Notes: a model not told the origin generated them from the sequence alone. DNA of 64,000 bases from Undaria pinnatifida (GCA_012845835.1 JABAKD010000025.1:28961761-29025760), one strand, 5' to 3'; shown: positions 1 through 11,764, numbered from the stretch's first letter. Numbers and translations are program-made.

Positions 1-1
1 A

Positions 2-547
2 GCCCAACGGCAAGGACAACCAGGGTGGGGTTCGCTCGGGGGCTCCGCGAAGTTAAGCTCAAACAGTGGCGCGGGGTGGACCGCGGGGGTGCCTGGACCC
101 GGTTTGAACGCGACATGGTCTGCGGGGACGACGACGGGGGGTGGGGGATCACGAGGTAGTTCTGCCTCTTCGACGCCGCCCCCGCTTCCTGTTCGGCCTT
201 CGTTGGGGGTCGGAGGGGGGGGTGCGCAGGGATCGCCCGCGGTTGTTGGCTTGGCGGTGGTGCATCCGCCCTCATTGCAACACCAGCATCAGCAGCAGCA
301 ACATCACCATCAGCAGCAGCAGCAACAGCAGCAGCCGCCGCCAATACTACAACACAACCAGCAGCTGCAGCCACCGCAGCAGCAGCAGCCGCAACAGCAG
401 CAGCCGCAACATCAACAACAACAGCAACAGCCTCCACCAACATTGCAACATAATCAGCAGCCGCAGCAGCAGCACAGTTTTAACCCGTTTGTTAAGCCAG
501 CATCCCCCCCTCGCCAGTTCATGGGGGGCGAGAATCAGTCTCGGTAG
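2..547 (+). CDS. 3'-terminal coding segment of a Gln/His/Pro-rich protein (partial)
   Basis: The frame is open from the first bases of the window to a TAG stop at 545-547, so this is the end of a larger gene that begins upstream. The first part is rich in Gly, Ser, Thr and Pro; from about base 280 it becomes runs of Gln broken by His and Pro, ending in a short ordinary tail. No folded domain is visible. Such tails occur in eukaryotic transcription and RNA-binding proteins, but nothing here identifies the family. CAG/CAA mixing in the Gln runs argues for a translated tract more than a pure microsatellite. An in-frame GTG at 89 is only an internal codon, not a start I would choose. Whether this is a terminal exon or an intronless gene cannot be told. 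Confidence 0.55.
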   Translation, partial: AQRQGQPGWGSLGGSAKLSSNSGAGWTAGVPGPGLNATWSAGTTTGGGGSRGSSASSTPPPLPVRPSLGVGGGGAQGSPAVVGLAVVHPPSLQHQHQQQQHHHQQQQQQQQPPPILQHNQQLQPPQQQQPQQQQPQHQQQQQQPPPTLQHNQQPQQQHSFNPFVKPASPPRQFMGGENQSR

Positions 548-1615
548 CTTTTAAATGACGCCCCCTTGCCCCTTCCCCCCCTTGACGTGTATCGTGTAAG
601 CCCCGTGGTGTGTGCTCGCTCGGGTGATGTATAGTTTTCTGTACGGTAACGCCCATGCTTGCTTGCGGAACAAGTATCAAACGAGCATCGTCGGGGATTT
701 CGCTGTGTTGTTGGTGGTGGTAGTCATCGTGCGGAGATGGCGGTGGTTGTTGAGGTAGAGGTGTTGGTCGTGCGGGGATAGTGGCGGAGGGGGTGGTGGT
801 GGTGGGTTATTGCTTCAAGGAAACTATTTTGCTTAAGGGTGTGATCGATGCCTTTAATTGCTTGCTCCCCCAGCGGCGTTGACTCGATACATATCATACT
901 ACAGTAACGCTAGGGGGACGGGGAAAACCACGAATATCGTCGGTAAAGTCATTAATCTTCGCGGTACACGCAGAGGGGATGATAAAACACCTTCAAGATA
1001 TGCGCTATGACATACCTGGTACTACCATTTGGGCTGACATACCAGTTACCAGGTACCATTTATTATGCCGTTGCTCACATCGACGCGGCATCATACCTTG
1101 TGGCCTATGACGTACCGGGTACCAGGTGCTGGTATGCCGTTTCCCATGGACCATGCCATTTCCCAACGGAACACACCCACCGACAGTTTGGTACACATCC
1201 CTCCGTATAAAACTGGTTTTAAGGAAGGGAAACGTTTTTTTTTGTGTTGGCAAGCACCCGTTCCAACGTTCGATATGTTGCAAGTCGATGCCGAGGTTTG
1301 GTTGGAAGTTCTGCCCCCGCATACGCCACGAAAACAAACGCGAAAACAAAGCCGGTTGATGGTAGTAGGCATTGCGTTGATGTGGGTGACGGGGGGGTCT
1401 TCAGTGTTTTCTTGGGTAGGAGGAAGTGGGGGGGGGTATTTTGAGACGGAGCATGGCGTAGGGCTCAGGCCGAGGTTTAATGCTTTTTCGTAGCGCGCTA
1501 GAGATTGTTTTGTTTGTAGATATTGAGAGTCGGGGGGTGTTGACAGCAGTCTGGTCGACAGTTGGTCAGCCTTGCCGTTGTTTTTCTGCACGTAAGCATG
1601 TAGAACCCCACGCAG
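548..1615. other. No gene seen; presumed 3' UTR and intergenic DNA
   Basis: Immediately after the stop lies T- and G-rich sequence that may be 3' UTR. Around 1010-1135 the motif CCTGGTAC and its complement recur several times near the phrase TATGAC, suggesting a short decayed repeat. Reading frames here overlap on both strands and show no family features. Confidence 0.4.
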
Positions 1616-1647
1616 CCACCCACCCACCCACCCACCCACCCACCCAT
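1616..1647. repeat. (CCAC)n microsatellite
   Basis: About eight perfect 4-bp units. Confidence 0.9.
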
Positions 1648-1764
1648 ACTCTAGTATGGTAGTGACGGGGGGAGATGTTGTCGCCCTAAGAGGTGCGCGG
1701 CGCAGGCCGCAAAAACTCCGTGTGCGGTCCGACATGTTCCCCGACCTCCGCTGTGGTTTCGCGT

Positions 1765-2665
1765 GACCCGGTTTCTCTCTTACTTCGTGTTGTGTTGCCT
1801 TCATTGAGGGGTCGTGTTATGTAGTATCTGCCCTGGCATGTTTCCTAGGGTGTTCCCTATATTGAGGGGTCGCGTTATGTAGTTTCTGTCCTGGCATTTT
1901 CTCTCGCTGGGTTTTCTTGATTGGGGGGTTGCGCTACAGTACGCGGCGCCAGTTAATAATCTATTCCTGGCCAGGCTGGAAATCTTTTGTACGGCATGGT
2001 GTACACTATTTTCGGTACAAAAGAGGCTGCGTTCTTATTTTCGTCTAGAACTTGAGCCTAAAATTCTCAACTGCCAAATTCTTAAGTGCTGTCGCGTACT
2101 GTATGCAGTGTCTGGGCTGGCATATTATGTTATTATATTGTGTTTCTTTCTACTGGGGGCCCGCGACGTGCAGGATCTGCCCGGGCATATCTTTTCTAGT
2201 GTGTACCTTGATTGAGGGGTCGAGCTATGTTGTACGAGGTATCTGACCTGGCATCTCTCCTATTGTGTTCGTTCGGTTGAGCGTTGGCATTATCGTGTAG
2301 TAGTACTCCGCTACTGCCGTCGTGGCCTTATTAACGTGGCCTGGCTGATTTCTTGATGTGTTGCCTTGGTCAAGCGCTCGCGTTGCTGCGTAGTACGTTT
2401 GCTGCTGTCGGCTTTCTTTCGTGCCCTGGCTTCTCTCTTACTGTGTTCTCTTGACGACGACGTCGGGTTACTTTTTTTGTGTGGTCTCGGCTTTGGCCAT
2501 ATTTTCGTGACATTGCTTCTCTCTCATTGTGTTTCCTTGATTAAGCGTTGGCGTTATTTTGTTGCAGTGTCTCCGCTGCTGCCATCGTGGCTTTCTTTTA
2601 CATGGTCTGGCTTCTCTTCTCAATATGGTCCCTTGGTTGAGCGGTCTCGTGGTTTTGTGTGGTCA
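1765..2665. repeat. Degenerate tandem array, units about 58-90 bp
   Basis: A module recurs about eight times: CCTGGC, then a T/C-rich stretch with TCTCTC, then TGTGTT..TTGATTGAG, then GCGTTATGTAGT. Clear starts lie near 1832, 1890, 2250, 2340, 2425 and 2510. Spacing and identity vary, so the array is old. Reading frames crossing it are probably by-products of the period. Confidence 0.65.
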
Positions 2666-2769
2666 CCATTCTGTTGAATCCGGGTTGGTGGTGTTTGTGC
2701 GTTTGTTTTTTTGGGTATATTTTGTCGCGCCTGGCATTCAAGCCGCCCGGCAAGCATCGTAATCACTCC

Positions 2770-3010
2770 TGTTTTTTTTTTTACGCTTGAATTCCCGTCG
2801 GTATTTACACTCGCGTTTACTCGTGAATGTCTACTCTGGACTACCCGTGGGTATTTCTCCGCTCGACTACCCATTCCCGTGGATTTTATACTCGTGGGCG
2901 CCCGTGTACTCCCTCTTTAGTACCTGAGTATGTATGCTCATGGTTACCCGTTGTTATTTCTACTCCCCCGCACCCGCGAGTGTTTCTACTCGAGAGTACC
3001 TCTAGGTGAC
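2770..3010. repeat. Short-period degenerate array (about 25-35 bp)
   Basis: Variants of CTACTCG..TACCCGTGGGTATTT recur about eight times with point changes and small indels. It follows the preceding array closely but uses a different unit. Confidence 0.5.
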
Positions 3011-3124
3011 GTGTGGACTCGTACATCGCTATGTCGGCTGTTGAGGGGTACTGCCAACAGCAGCAGCACTACACTCAACGAGCAGAAAACCTCAAGTGTC
3101 CCAACACTCTTAATGCCAGAATTG

Positions 3125-3205
3125 ACGGCTCCCCCGGTGGTCCAATAGTAGGCCGCGTAACTATTGAGGTCGAGGATAGAGGTTCGAATCTCGCACAAAG
3201 GACGC
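3125..3205 (+). other. tRNA-like segment (pol III A/B-box pair)
   Basis: CCCGGTGGTCCAATAGTAGG resembles a tRNA D-arm/A box and GAGGTTCGAATCTC a T-arm/B box, about 40 bp apart. I could not close a convincing acceptor stem. The D-arm side resembles the head of the SINE at 33675 and 40776, so a decayed SINE head is as likely as a tRNA pseudogene. Confidence 0.3.
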
Positions 3206-3539
3206 TTTCTTACTAATCGACAGGCCGAAAGCACGAGAGCGTGATTTGGCGAAATTTGATGAAAATCGAGAAGTACAAGAACGCTGAAAAGTGGGGGTGC
3301 TGAACCCTATGCGCGACGAACATGAAAGCAGTGATGTTAGGGGGGAGAAGGGAAGATACCTGTGACCACGACTTGTCCAGAAGAAGGCCGCTGGGGGTAC
3401 AACCCCTGGCGAGTTGAGCTGGAGAGTAAAACTGGTGGCTATAAAGGAAGAGAAAAAAAGACGCGGTTTAAGCTTCTATTATAGCTTCAACGCGGTATAC
3501 GGTGGTTATCTCCGCCACAGGCAGCATTCGGTCGGGTTT

Positions 3540-5000
3540 ACTAGCGTTAACGGCGGGTGCTGTGATATAGGTAGCCCTTTTTAGCCAAAATATTCACGTC
3601 TTCCAGGGCCAAGAAAACGATGCATTGTCATCGCAATACCTTGTTCTCGTATTTTTTCCCGATATATATGTATGCGTTGAATACCTACCTGGTAGACCAT
3701 TGGATTGAATTGCTCATCGGGTTAAGCGTTACCTGACCAGTATGTTGCACTGTTTTCAACCTTCGTATTTTTTTTCTTGAGGCATAGATCTACAGTAAGC
3801 CTCCTTGACTGAGTGGGAAACCTACCAAACAGATTTGGAGCACCACTACCGCCGCGTTCGTCGCACCATCACGCTTTCCCGATCGTTTCTGATTCTTGAA
3901 CCCAGTCGTGCCAAGCGATATCACCGGTACTATACAGAGCGGTGGTGCTATTCAACCGGCACTATAGAGAGCAGTCGCACTTGAAAAAACGAACGCCAGC
4001 TATCACTCCAACCACAAAAAATTCCCGACTTGGGTGTAGCCCTGACACACTAGACCAAGATGTATGTGATGGCGTTTGTACTGCGGGCAATCCGAAAACA
4101 CAACCCCTCAATTGGTTGACTACATATGCATCGACGGCTGATGCTCTTCTACGAACTCCTTTACCTTTTTTGTAACGATTAAAGATGGACGAGTGCTACG
4201 ATGATCAGAGGAAGCACTTTTTGACGTTTTTTTGGTTTTGGAATGACGGGCCTCTTCATAATTCAAAGTCGTCGGATTGTCCTTGCCGTTTATCAATCTG
4301 TATGCCGATCTTTGTGCATACCATGGCTATGGATAGGTTTGTTCATCGGGTTGCACTTCCTGTTTGCTCAAAATTAGTTCTTCGCCTCAGAAAAAAAAAC
4401 TCCTAGTTAAGTGGTTACGAGCCTCAGAAAACAACTGGGCCATGATGGTGCACCTCTCTATCGTCCAATGTGTCGATGGTGAGCCTCGTTCTATCATAAT
4501 GGTATGTGAGCGAAGCGAGTTTTCTAACTTCCGACGGCACAAAAAAAGAAGAGGGAGACTTCTTCCCAGAACGCGTGCTACCATGATGGAGGTTGCTTTT
4601 TTCGGCCCTTTTGTTCCTGACGGGCTCCGCAACCCAAAGTCACCGGAACACGTCATTGTTCCTGTTTTGCAACATGAACATGTTTTATGCCTAGCTAGGC
4701 CATGGGGTCGCTACTAGAATCGGGTTGCACTTTCGGATTAATTAAAACGAGTTGTTCAGGCTGAGGTATAGAGCTCCTGAGAGTGAGGAGCGGCAGCGTG
4801 TTACGATAGAGTTATTAAGGTATACCGCTTTTTGGCCAAACACGTTTCTCTGCATGACGACGAGGCATCTTAATCCAAAATCGTCGAAATATCATCATTG
4901 TTCTTTTTCTTCAGAATGATCGTTTTTTGTACGTACAATTGAGCCACAGGAGGGTTTGTTCAGCGGATCTTGCACTCACTTTGCTCAACCTCATTTTTTT
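3540..5000. repeat. Old tandem array with about 250-350 bp period
   Basis: Blocks at about 3590-3760, 4230-4380, 4600-4740 and 4855-4990 share the same order of words: a CCAAAGTC/TCGTCGGA stretch, ATTGTTC or GTCATTG, then TTTGTTCATCGGGTTGCACTT followed by TTTGCTCA. Identity is low and was judged by eye. No coding gene is supported inside. Confidence 0.4.
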
Positions 5001-5027
5001 TATGGGTTATTCATACGCAGTACGACA

Positions 5028-5125
5028 AAAATGAAGGCGCGCACCGTAGTGGGGAAGGGGGAGAAGACCCTGCTTTTAGTGACCCCGTATCTATCTGAGG
5101 GGCGTCTTAGGGAGGGAGATGGAGA
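5028..5125 (+). repeat. 3' fragment of the tRNA-headed SINE (copy S3)
   Basis: ATGAAGGCGCGCACCGTAGT and the following G-rich block ending GGGAGGGAGATGGAGAA match the 3' body of the copies at 33675 and 40776. The tRNA-like head is missing, as expected of a 5'-truncated retroposed copy. Confidence 0.6.
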
Positions 5126-5579
5126 ACGAAAAACTGCGAAGATAACAAGCTTTTTTTCGGGGTTTCGACGTAAATATATATATGAGGGCAATTTACTCGT
5201 TTCGCCAAAAAGAGGGACACGACCTAAGAGCTCCATCCAGAAGTAAAACGGTGCGCCTCTACGGTGTGGTACCATGTGTCTCAGCCCCGCGTACCCCAAC
5301 CCCCGCGTCCTGACCGACCACCGGAATCTCCGAAAGAGAACAATCCTGGTCGTAATTATTGGTGGTGACGAGGTGCAACCTCGAACCACAATTTTGTTGC
5401 ATTCGGGTTGGGTTGGGTATTTCGTGCTTCCCACCAAACGCGCACTGTTGACGACAGTTACTACTGTAATGAATGACCATCAGCGCGGCGAGTTCTTAGC
5501 GAGATTTGTACACCAGGGATATATATGTATATATAACTTTTTTTATTCGTGGCATATGCTACGTGCATACCAGGTCCGT

Positions 5580-5910
5580 ATATATATTGCGTTGCCCAGG
5601 GTGGGTGCATTTTTTTGTGGTATCGCAGTAAACGAAGAAGTGACTTAACTGGGCGCGGTGTATTATCAGCTGCGTTGGGGTGATTAGCTTTTTTATTGTA
5701 TTATTGTCGTCGTAAGCCAAGAAGTGATTTTACTGCGTGCGTGCGGTATGCTATCAAAAGAGAGAAGAATAAGAAAGGAATATCAATTGCGTTATATGGT
5801 GCGGGTGTTTTTCTATTGTCGCGGTGAACGAACAAATGATTTTGCCGCGTGCGGTATGCCATCAATAGGAGGGAGATTAAAAAAAGAGAGAAAAGGTACA
5901 TCACGTTGTT
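5580..5910. repeat. Three degenerate tandem units of about 105-110 bp
   Basis: Units begin near 5585, 5690 and 5790. Each contains TTGCGTT, a T-rich block with TTGTCG, then GAACGAA..GTGATTT and a GCGTGCGGTATGC-ATCAA end. Confidence 0.55.
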
Positions 5911-6030
5911 GTCCACGGCAAAATGAGATGCTCATATGTAATAATAGGAGACCACGGTTTGACTCTCCGATTGACGGCTCCGTAGACTATATTATTATTA
6001 GCACAGATTTTTATCACGGGTCATGATGTT

Positions 6031-6400
6031 AAGGAATTAGTGGGGTATTAGTCCGTTTGACCACTTGCACAGGTTAACCGATAGCTTACCCAAACTAAGC
6101 CTTATAACACTCCCCCCCCCTGAAACGGCGGGATAGCAGGTCGGCCGGATATACGGGCGGACCTCTCTCAATATCCAAGCGGCTTCATTTCCTGGGTATA
6201 CCAGGGAGAGTATTTTTCAAGTTCGACATGGGGAAAGTCTGAAAAAGTTTATTTTGAGGATGGTGGGATTTGAGCCCACGAACCAAAAAACCCATGGGTT
6301 GTCGACGATGCCATTTGCTAAGGAAATAGTGGAGCATTAGTCCGTTTGACCACTTGCAGAAGGTTAACCATTAGCTTACCCAAACGAAGCCTTATAATAA
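6031..6400 (-). repeat. Pair of 80-bp direct repeats with tRNA-like features
   Basis: Bases 6031-6110 and 6320-6400 are about 90% alike and lie 289 bp apart. Read on the minus strand, the second copy contains GTGGTCAAACGG (A-box-like) followed, after about 60 bp, by GTGGGCTCAAATCCCACC, which folds as a good T-arm with loop. This resembles a class II (Ser/Leu-type) tRNA plan, but the anticodon loop lacks the invariant U33 and the acceptor stem does not close. A tRNA-derived element is the best reading. Confidence 0.4.
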
Positions 6401-6435
6401 TGACCCGACTCGACCCGGTTTTCGAAATCTCACGA

Positions 6436-6566
6436 TTCGGATCGGATCGGGTCGGGTCGGGTCGGATCGGGTCGGGTCGGGTCGGGTCGGGTCGGGTCGG
6501 GTCGGGTCGGGTCGGGTCGGGTCGGGTCGGGTCGGGTCGGGTCGGGTCGGGTCGGGTCGGGTCGGA
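6436..6566. repeat. (TCGGG)n satellite
   Basis: About 25 nearly perfect 5-bp units. The flanks (6405-6420 and 6600-6655) carry shorter runs of the same unit in both orientations, including ACCCGACCC beside GGGTCGGGT. The G-rich strand could form quadruplexes. Long Arg/Gly/Ser/Val frames over it are artefacts of the period. Confidence 0.9.
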
Positions 6567-7574
6567 TGGGTCTGGCCAGATCGGGTCACGTCAGTTTTTA
6601 AACCCCACGGGTCGGGTCGGGTGCAACCCGACCCACGAGAAGTGACCCGATCCACGAAAACCCTTGAAAAATAGTACAACAATCACTGCAGAGCTGTACC
6701 CGCGTTTTGAAGACATACAACGTGGAAGCGTCGGGATAAAATGCAGTGGTTCAAGGGTTGAGGAAAAAAAGGGTGTGTAGCGACACCCCCAAAAATACGG
6801 GTTTCCTAAAATAGCCTCTTATGCCTGCGGGGGACGCATTCCCTCTATTATATAGTCTATAGTGATATGTGCCAGCCGGAAATATCGGCTCTGTACGTAT
6901 AGCGGCAACCGGCACTACTCCCCGCATTGCCGCTACTGATTGTTTGCATCTGTGCCGATCGATTTCACTGGCACTATGAATAGCAAGAAGCCGGCGCAGT
7001 ACGGGACCGGAAGATAAAGAAAAAAGAAACAAAGTACGGGACCATTACAGTACCATTTTCGCCTGGTAACACGTGAGACAACGCACCCCTCATGACGAGT
7101 TTCAAAGCTGATTTTCTCGACAACGCGAGGAGATCACAAACAATCGCAAAGCGACACATACATCTGTATATAAAAATGTCTCTATGAGGTCTTCCCAAAG
7201 TCGTCACTTTCGTTGTGCATGCTCCCCTAGTTTTAGAGAAAACCGGACCTGAACTTCTTTGCAGGGTACGTGCTTTCTCTTGCGTGCCGTGTCGTCATAG
7301 ATAGGGTAAATGATAGTGATGAAGAGTGATGGGCACCAAGTTGTAACCCGGAGAGTACCCAAATAACTTACTTGTTAGTCGACCATCCAGGTGCGGGGTG
7401 TAGGATGGCTTGCGGGGAGATTGCTCTCGATACCAGGCGGGGCGCCATCAGGCGGAGAAAAAAAGAGAAAGAAAGGTAGAATAATATAGACTAATGGTAT
7501 AACTTATTGTTCTCTGATATGCACACGTGTACTGGCACGTGGGGCGTTGCCCTCTTGTCACAAGTATAACTTTC

Positions 7575-8000
7575 GAGCCTTCAAAACATGTGCAGATGAG
7601 GTACCGCCTATAGCTCAAGCCGGGAAAACATGTGCAGCAGCTCATCATGTAGCTCCTATACACGAGCTCACCATCTCAGGGACAAATGAGCTAGCCCACG
7701 TAACTCCTATATATATAGAGCTCAAACCGGGGAAACCATGTAGTATGTGCAGATGAGCTACCGGCTATATCTCAAACCGGGGAAACCATGTATGTATGTG
7801 CAGATGAGCTACCCTCCAATAGTTCAAGCCGGGAAAACATGGGCAGGTCATGTAGGTTCCATAGCTCATCCCGGGGGCGGATAAGCTAGCTCATGTAGCT
7901 CCTATAGCTCACCGTGGGTAAATGTGTGCAGATGAGCTACCCTCCTCTAGCTCTTAACCCTTCAAAACATGTGCAGATGAGCTACCGCCTGTTTCGTAAC
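7575..8000. repeat. Tandem array, unit about 45-60 bp
   Basis: Nine or so copies of CATGTGCAGATGAGCTACC followed by CCTATAGCTCAAGCCGGG, with internal deletions and short (TATG) expansions. GAGCTC and TAGCTCATG motifs give local palindromes. Confidence 0.75.
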
Positions 8001-8334
8001 TTACTTGTGCGTGCTTTCTTGCATATATATTAATAACAGCTTCAAAATAATATGGGGGGCGTGGGGGGGAAGAGGGGGTTGCCCAACATTTTTTTCACCA
8101 TTCGAACCGAAAAACGTATAAAGGCACATGAATTTTTCGGCCGAAAAAGCTGCAGGGTGGGGGGGGGGGAAGGGGGGGCTCCCCGTCACAGAAAAGAAGG
8201 CCTGGTGTAAAAACAAAAAAAAAAACGGAGGGATGGCTGCTAAGAGCTACCAGGTATGAGTTATGAGAAGGCTGCCGAAAGTATCTATGTTTTCCTCCTG
8301 CGTTGAAAAGGTGTATGGGAAGAAATCGGCTCGA
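8001..8334. other. No gene; G-runs and simple sequence
   Basis: Contains G runs at about 8054-8075 and 8157-8177 and an A run at about 8214-8225. Nothing else recognisable. Confidence 0.5.
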
Positions 8335-8520
8335 CAAGTGATTCTTAGTAGGATGCAGCGCACCCTCCATGCGACTCGCGCAACACCCCACGGCGCTTCG
8401 CGCTTGGTGTACGCGATATCTGCCTCGCCGGTGAACATCCGACGTGCTCCGTCCCGGCATTGTAGGGACGCGAGGGTCTATGGTCTTAACTATGGCTATG
8501 AATGAAATTAGTACACCCTC
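8335..8520 (+). repeat. Dispersed repeat R, copy R1 (C-tailed, about 185 bp)
   Basis: Shares GGATGCAG-GCACCCT--ATGCG, CACGGCGCTTCGCGCTTGGTG and GCGAGGGTCTATGG with the copy at 11395; related minus-strand copies are at 50150 and 58195. The 3' end runs into a C-rich tail (CACCCTCCCACACGCCCC). No protein is conserved among the copies. Confidence 0.75.
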
Positions 8521-9289
8521 CCACACGCCCCGCGCACGCCCCCCTCCCCCCTCGCCTGATTGTCACGCTGGTAACGTCGGAACACCTTCTGGTACTACAC
8601 TGTTTCTGGAGCACCCGTTTGTGGTTTGCAGGTTGCAATTTGTTTTTTTGTACCTCGGCGCTGACGAGCCTAGAGACACGTCCTGACCCTGTGTGCGCTA
8701 TCTCTATACTTCGAGATACTCCAAGCCACCAATAACGACCCCAGCTAGTTTCATACGGCGTAGCTGCAGATGGTATCTCTGTTCAGGTTGATCTCTCACA
8801 CTCGAGGTCACTACAGCGCGATCAAGATCATATGCATGACTATGTACATGATGCCCGATGCAGCCACAGCTATTCGAGGGGCGTGGTTGGGGGTTACGGT
8901 TATAGGAGTGGTGTGTCTGAAGCGTTCGTTTCGCGTCCAGCCTCTTGGCTGATTTAAGTGATTTTCAGCCGCGGGTTTCAAGTGTTAGGTTTATGCTTGC
9001 GGCCAAGTCTGATATAATATATGGCGCTCGGTGTGTGTAACGGTGACATTTATGGAGATGCGGGGGAACTCATGGTCTCCCGAACGGGTACAACAGTTTG
9101 CTATGTGAACGTGACTTCGAAGTCTCGTATACCATATACTTTAGAAATGTACACGATAGGTGAGCTAGCTCATGATTTGTCCCAGGCGTATAACTTGTTC
9201 GCAGAGTCCAAGCCCGGATGCCCTGACCGCCACGCGGTCTGACGAGTTTTATCTTCGTTGTATTAGAGGACAGAGAGGAGAGAAGAAGC
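8521..9289. other. No gene seen
   Basis: Unremarkable sequence. A short stretch at 9190-9235, read on the minus strand, resembles 11650-11695 and probably belongs to the decayed Copia-related unit next door. Confidence 0.4.
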
Positions 9290-10956
9290 AGAGAGCGGAG
9301 TGCTATACAACCTTCCTCCAGCAGGCAAGATTGCAAAAAAACGCCTGCGAATATATATTCACCGCGTTAGAGATGCCTGGCAGCGTCATGGTTGACAGCC
9401 ACATCATACTGCCCACAGTCTCCCTGTACGGCCAGTCTCCCTTTGGTTCGCCCTCCTCTCTTGGACCTAGTTCAACGCCAGGGGTCGCGGGGATGTCAGA
9501 GGACGAGTTCACAACAAAACGATTCGGCATGCTTTCAACGAAAGCATTCTGCGTGATCTCCAACGTGCCCAATTCCCAGTTACGCTTGAAAGCACAACAG
9601 GTATACCAAGTTAATTCGTCGAGGTTATTCGTGGGAAACTCAGTTTTTAACGCGCTATGGAAGTCTCTGCATGCCTCGTCCGATCCTGCAATCACTATGT
9701 CATCTACATGAAAGTCCGTAATCAGTTCTACCTTGCCATCCACAACCATGCGAAAAACACAAGGATCAGCCCTAAACTGCTCCATACGGTATTCTACCAC
9801 GGTCTCTACCAGTAGTGCGGCCCACCGCCGTCCGCTCTGTTTTAGACCATATAGTGGTCTGTTAAGGCGAATAATCTTTCATGGCATGTCACCACACCGA
9901 TCGGGTAGTTTTATGTATATCTCGGCGTCGAGTTTCGCGCGAACAAAAGCTTGTGTTTAAATGAAAAATCTTCAAAAAATCGTGCTTATTTGCAACGGCC
10001 GCCAGAATTTTAATCGACGCTGACGATGGAGTTGGTGCAAACATTTCAAGCAGTCTACGTCTTGCACCTGTCTAAAGCCCTCAGCCACAAGTCTTGATTT
10101 CTTTCGTCTTCACTATCATGCAGTCTTTGTCAGTCTTACAGGAGAATACTCACTTTGCACCGACAGGTTTTCCCCCTCGCGGCGGTGTCGCGGTTTCGTA
10201 TGTTTCGGTCGTTTCGTGACCGTGCAGTTCAGTCTTCATAGCCGCACGCCACGCCACTTTGTATTTCGAACGCTCCATTTCTGCTACGGACTGCGGGGGC
10301 GGTTCTATATATTTTGGGAAACCACTTGGCATACACACGCTCCCACAGCAGGTCCTCCGGCCCATCAGGGCCATTGCGTCCTCCGTCGTCCAGGATGTAC
10401 TCTCCAGTATACTCGCAAACTCCGTCCACTTTGCACTGCCGCAGACATAGCTCCTCGATCGTACGCCGACGTTGAGCAGATTCACCCTGCAGGCGTTGGC
10501 TCTAACTCCGGATCCGGCCCCTTGCTGTTGGGGGTAGCCGTCCCCAGCTACTGAGCTCGTGGGCTGCCGCCCCCGAAAGGACCGCGGGGGGATCATCGCC
10601 GTTCTCTTGGTCGGTGCCGGAGGGTGCTGATGCGCCTGACTCGCTGTCGACCCTCCCTGCCGGGACCAAGGAGGCGTCCACCGCGCCCCCTTGAGATTAA
10701 TCCATCGTCTCAACTGTTTCGGCCCTCCCCGCCGGGACCGAGGAGCGTCCATCGTGCCCCCTTGAGGCGAGTCCATCGTCTCGGCTGTTTGGGCCCTCCC
10801 TAACGGGACCGGGGAGGCGTCCATCGCGCTCTTTTGAGACGAGTCCATCATCTCGGCTGTTCCGTCGCCAGAATCGCCGGCGACAGGTGTCTTCTGTGAG
10901 CGCTCCTGCAAGAACGCATGCAGATCAAACCCCCACGTCACGTCGAGGTCGGTCAT
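9290..10956 (-). pseudogene. Decayed Ty1/copia pol remnant (integrase-RT linker and reverse transcriptase)
   Basis: Read on the minus strand, 10956-10150 encodes a Pro/Ser-rich linker followed by the start of a Copia reverse transcriptase domain (WRAAMKTEL, then GGKPVGAK). After a stop there, frame-hopping continues through AEIYIKLPDRCGD, RLNRPLYGLKQS and HVDDIVIAG at about 9715-9690 (the YVDD-box equivalent), then the conserved ETVGSMMWLS block. Several stops and frameshifts separate these blocks, RNase H is missing, and no LTRs were found nearby, so it is a dead internal fragment. It differs from both Copia families later in the window, so it represents a third one. Confidence 0.85.
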
Positions 10957-11394
10957 GCGATCCAGACCTGCTCGTCAATCACCGCCCCCCTACCTCGATT
11001 CCTTTAAATATATACCAGTATATTTATAGTATAGTTGGTCTCGGTTGGCACCGACGCTGTAAAACATTATGTGTGTATTGGGGTTGGCGGTGCTTGGCAA
11101 CGACGCTGTAAAACATGCTAATCACTGGGTGAGCTAGACAACCAGGATACCGTTTTCTTTTTTGGCGGTCACCATGATGGTTATCGAGTTAGATCATATT
11201 GTTTTGCAGGGTGGAGAAGCCTAACTCTGCACAAGGAGAATGGTCGCACCACGTAGTGTGAATATGGTAAGGCACCCACGAGGCAGTTACATAGTAATAC
11301 CCGTTGCTGTCTCTGGAGTCGCCACACCAGAAAACAAAGTATAACTCATTGACGGTGTCATTCATAAGCAAGAAAGTAGGCACAAGGTGCCGAA
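10957..11394. other. No gene; small duplicated motif
   Basis: GACGCTGTAAAACAT occurs twice about 56 bp apart (11050-11120), each after a GGTTGGC/GCTTGGC phrase. AT-rich around 10990-11035. Confidence 0.4.
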
Positions 11395-11590
11395 ATACGT
11401 CTTACGAGCGGTTCTTGGAAGGATGCAGTGCACCCTTTATGCGACTCGCCGAACACCTCACGGCGCTTCGCGCTTGGTGCAAGCAATGTCTGCCTGGCTG
11501 GTGAGAACCCGAAGCGATCCATCCCGAAATAGTAGGGATGCGAGGGTCTATAGCCATACGGCTACGGCCATGCACAAACTGAATACCCCC
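11395..11590 (+). repeat. Dispersed repeat R, copy R2
   Basis: Closest relative of R1; contains ACTCGCCGAACACCTCACGG and ends GAATACCCCCCCCCCACC, the C tail typical of the family. Confidence 0.8.
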
Positions 11591-11764
11591 CCCCCACCTC
11601 GACTTGGCGTGCTTTCGTCGTCGGCCTCGGAGCTCCCCGCTTCCTGAGACAAGGGTTCAGGGCATCCGGTCTCGGACTCTACGAACAAACTAGTGTACTG
11701 TTGAAAATTATTGAAAGTAGGAATTCTGGTACCAGGAGCTATGGATGTCTGCACAGGAGAAGGC

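Noticed and set aside
6346-6682. Gly-Arg-Val-Gly-Ser repeat protein
   Set aside because: Produced by the 5-bp TCGGG satellite.
11041-11120. Possible small RNA gene from the doubled GACGCTGTAAAACAT motif
   Set aside because: Only two short copies, with no promoter, fold or further matches.
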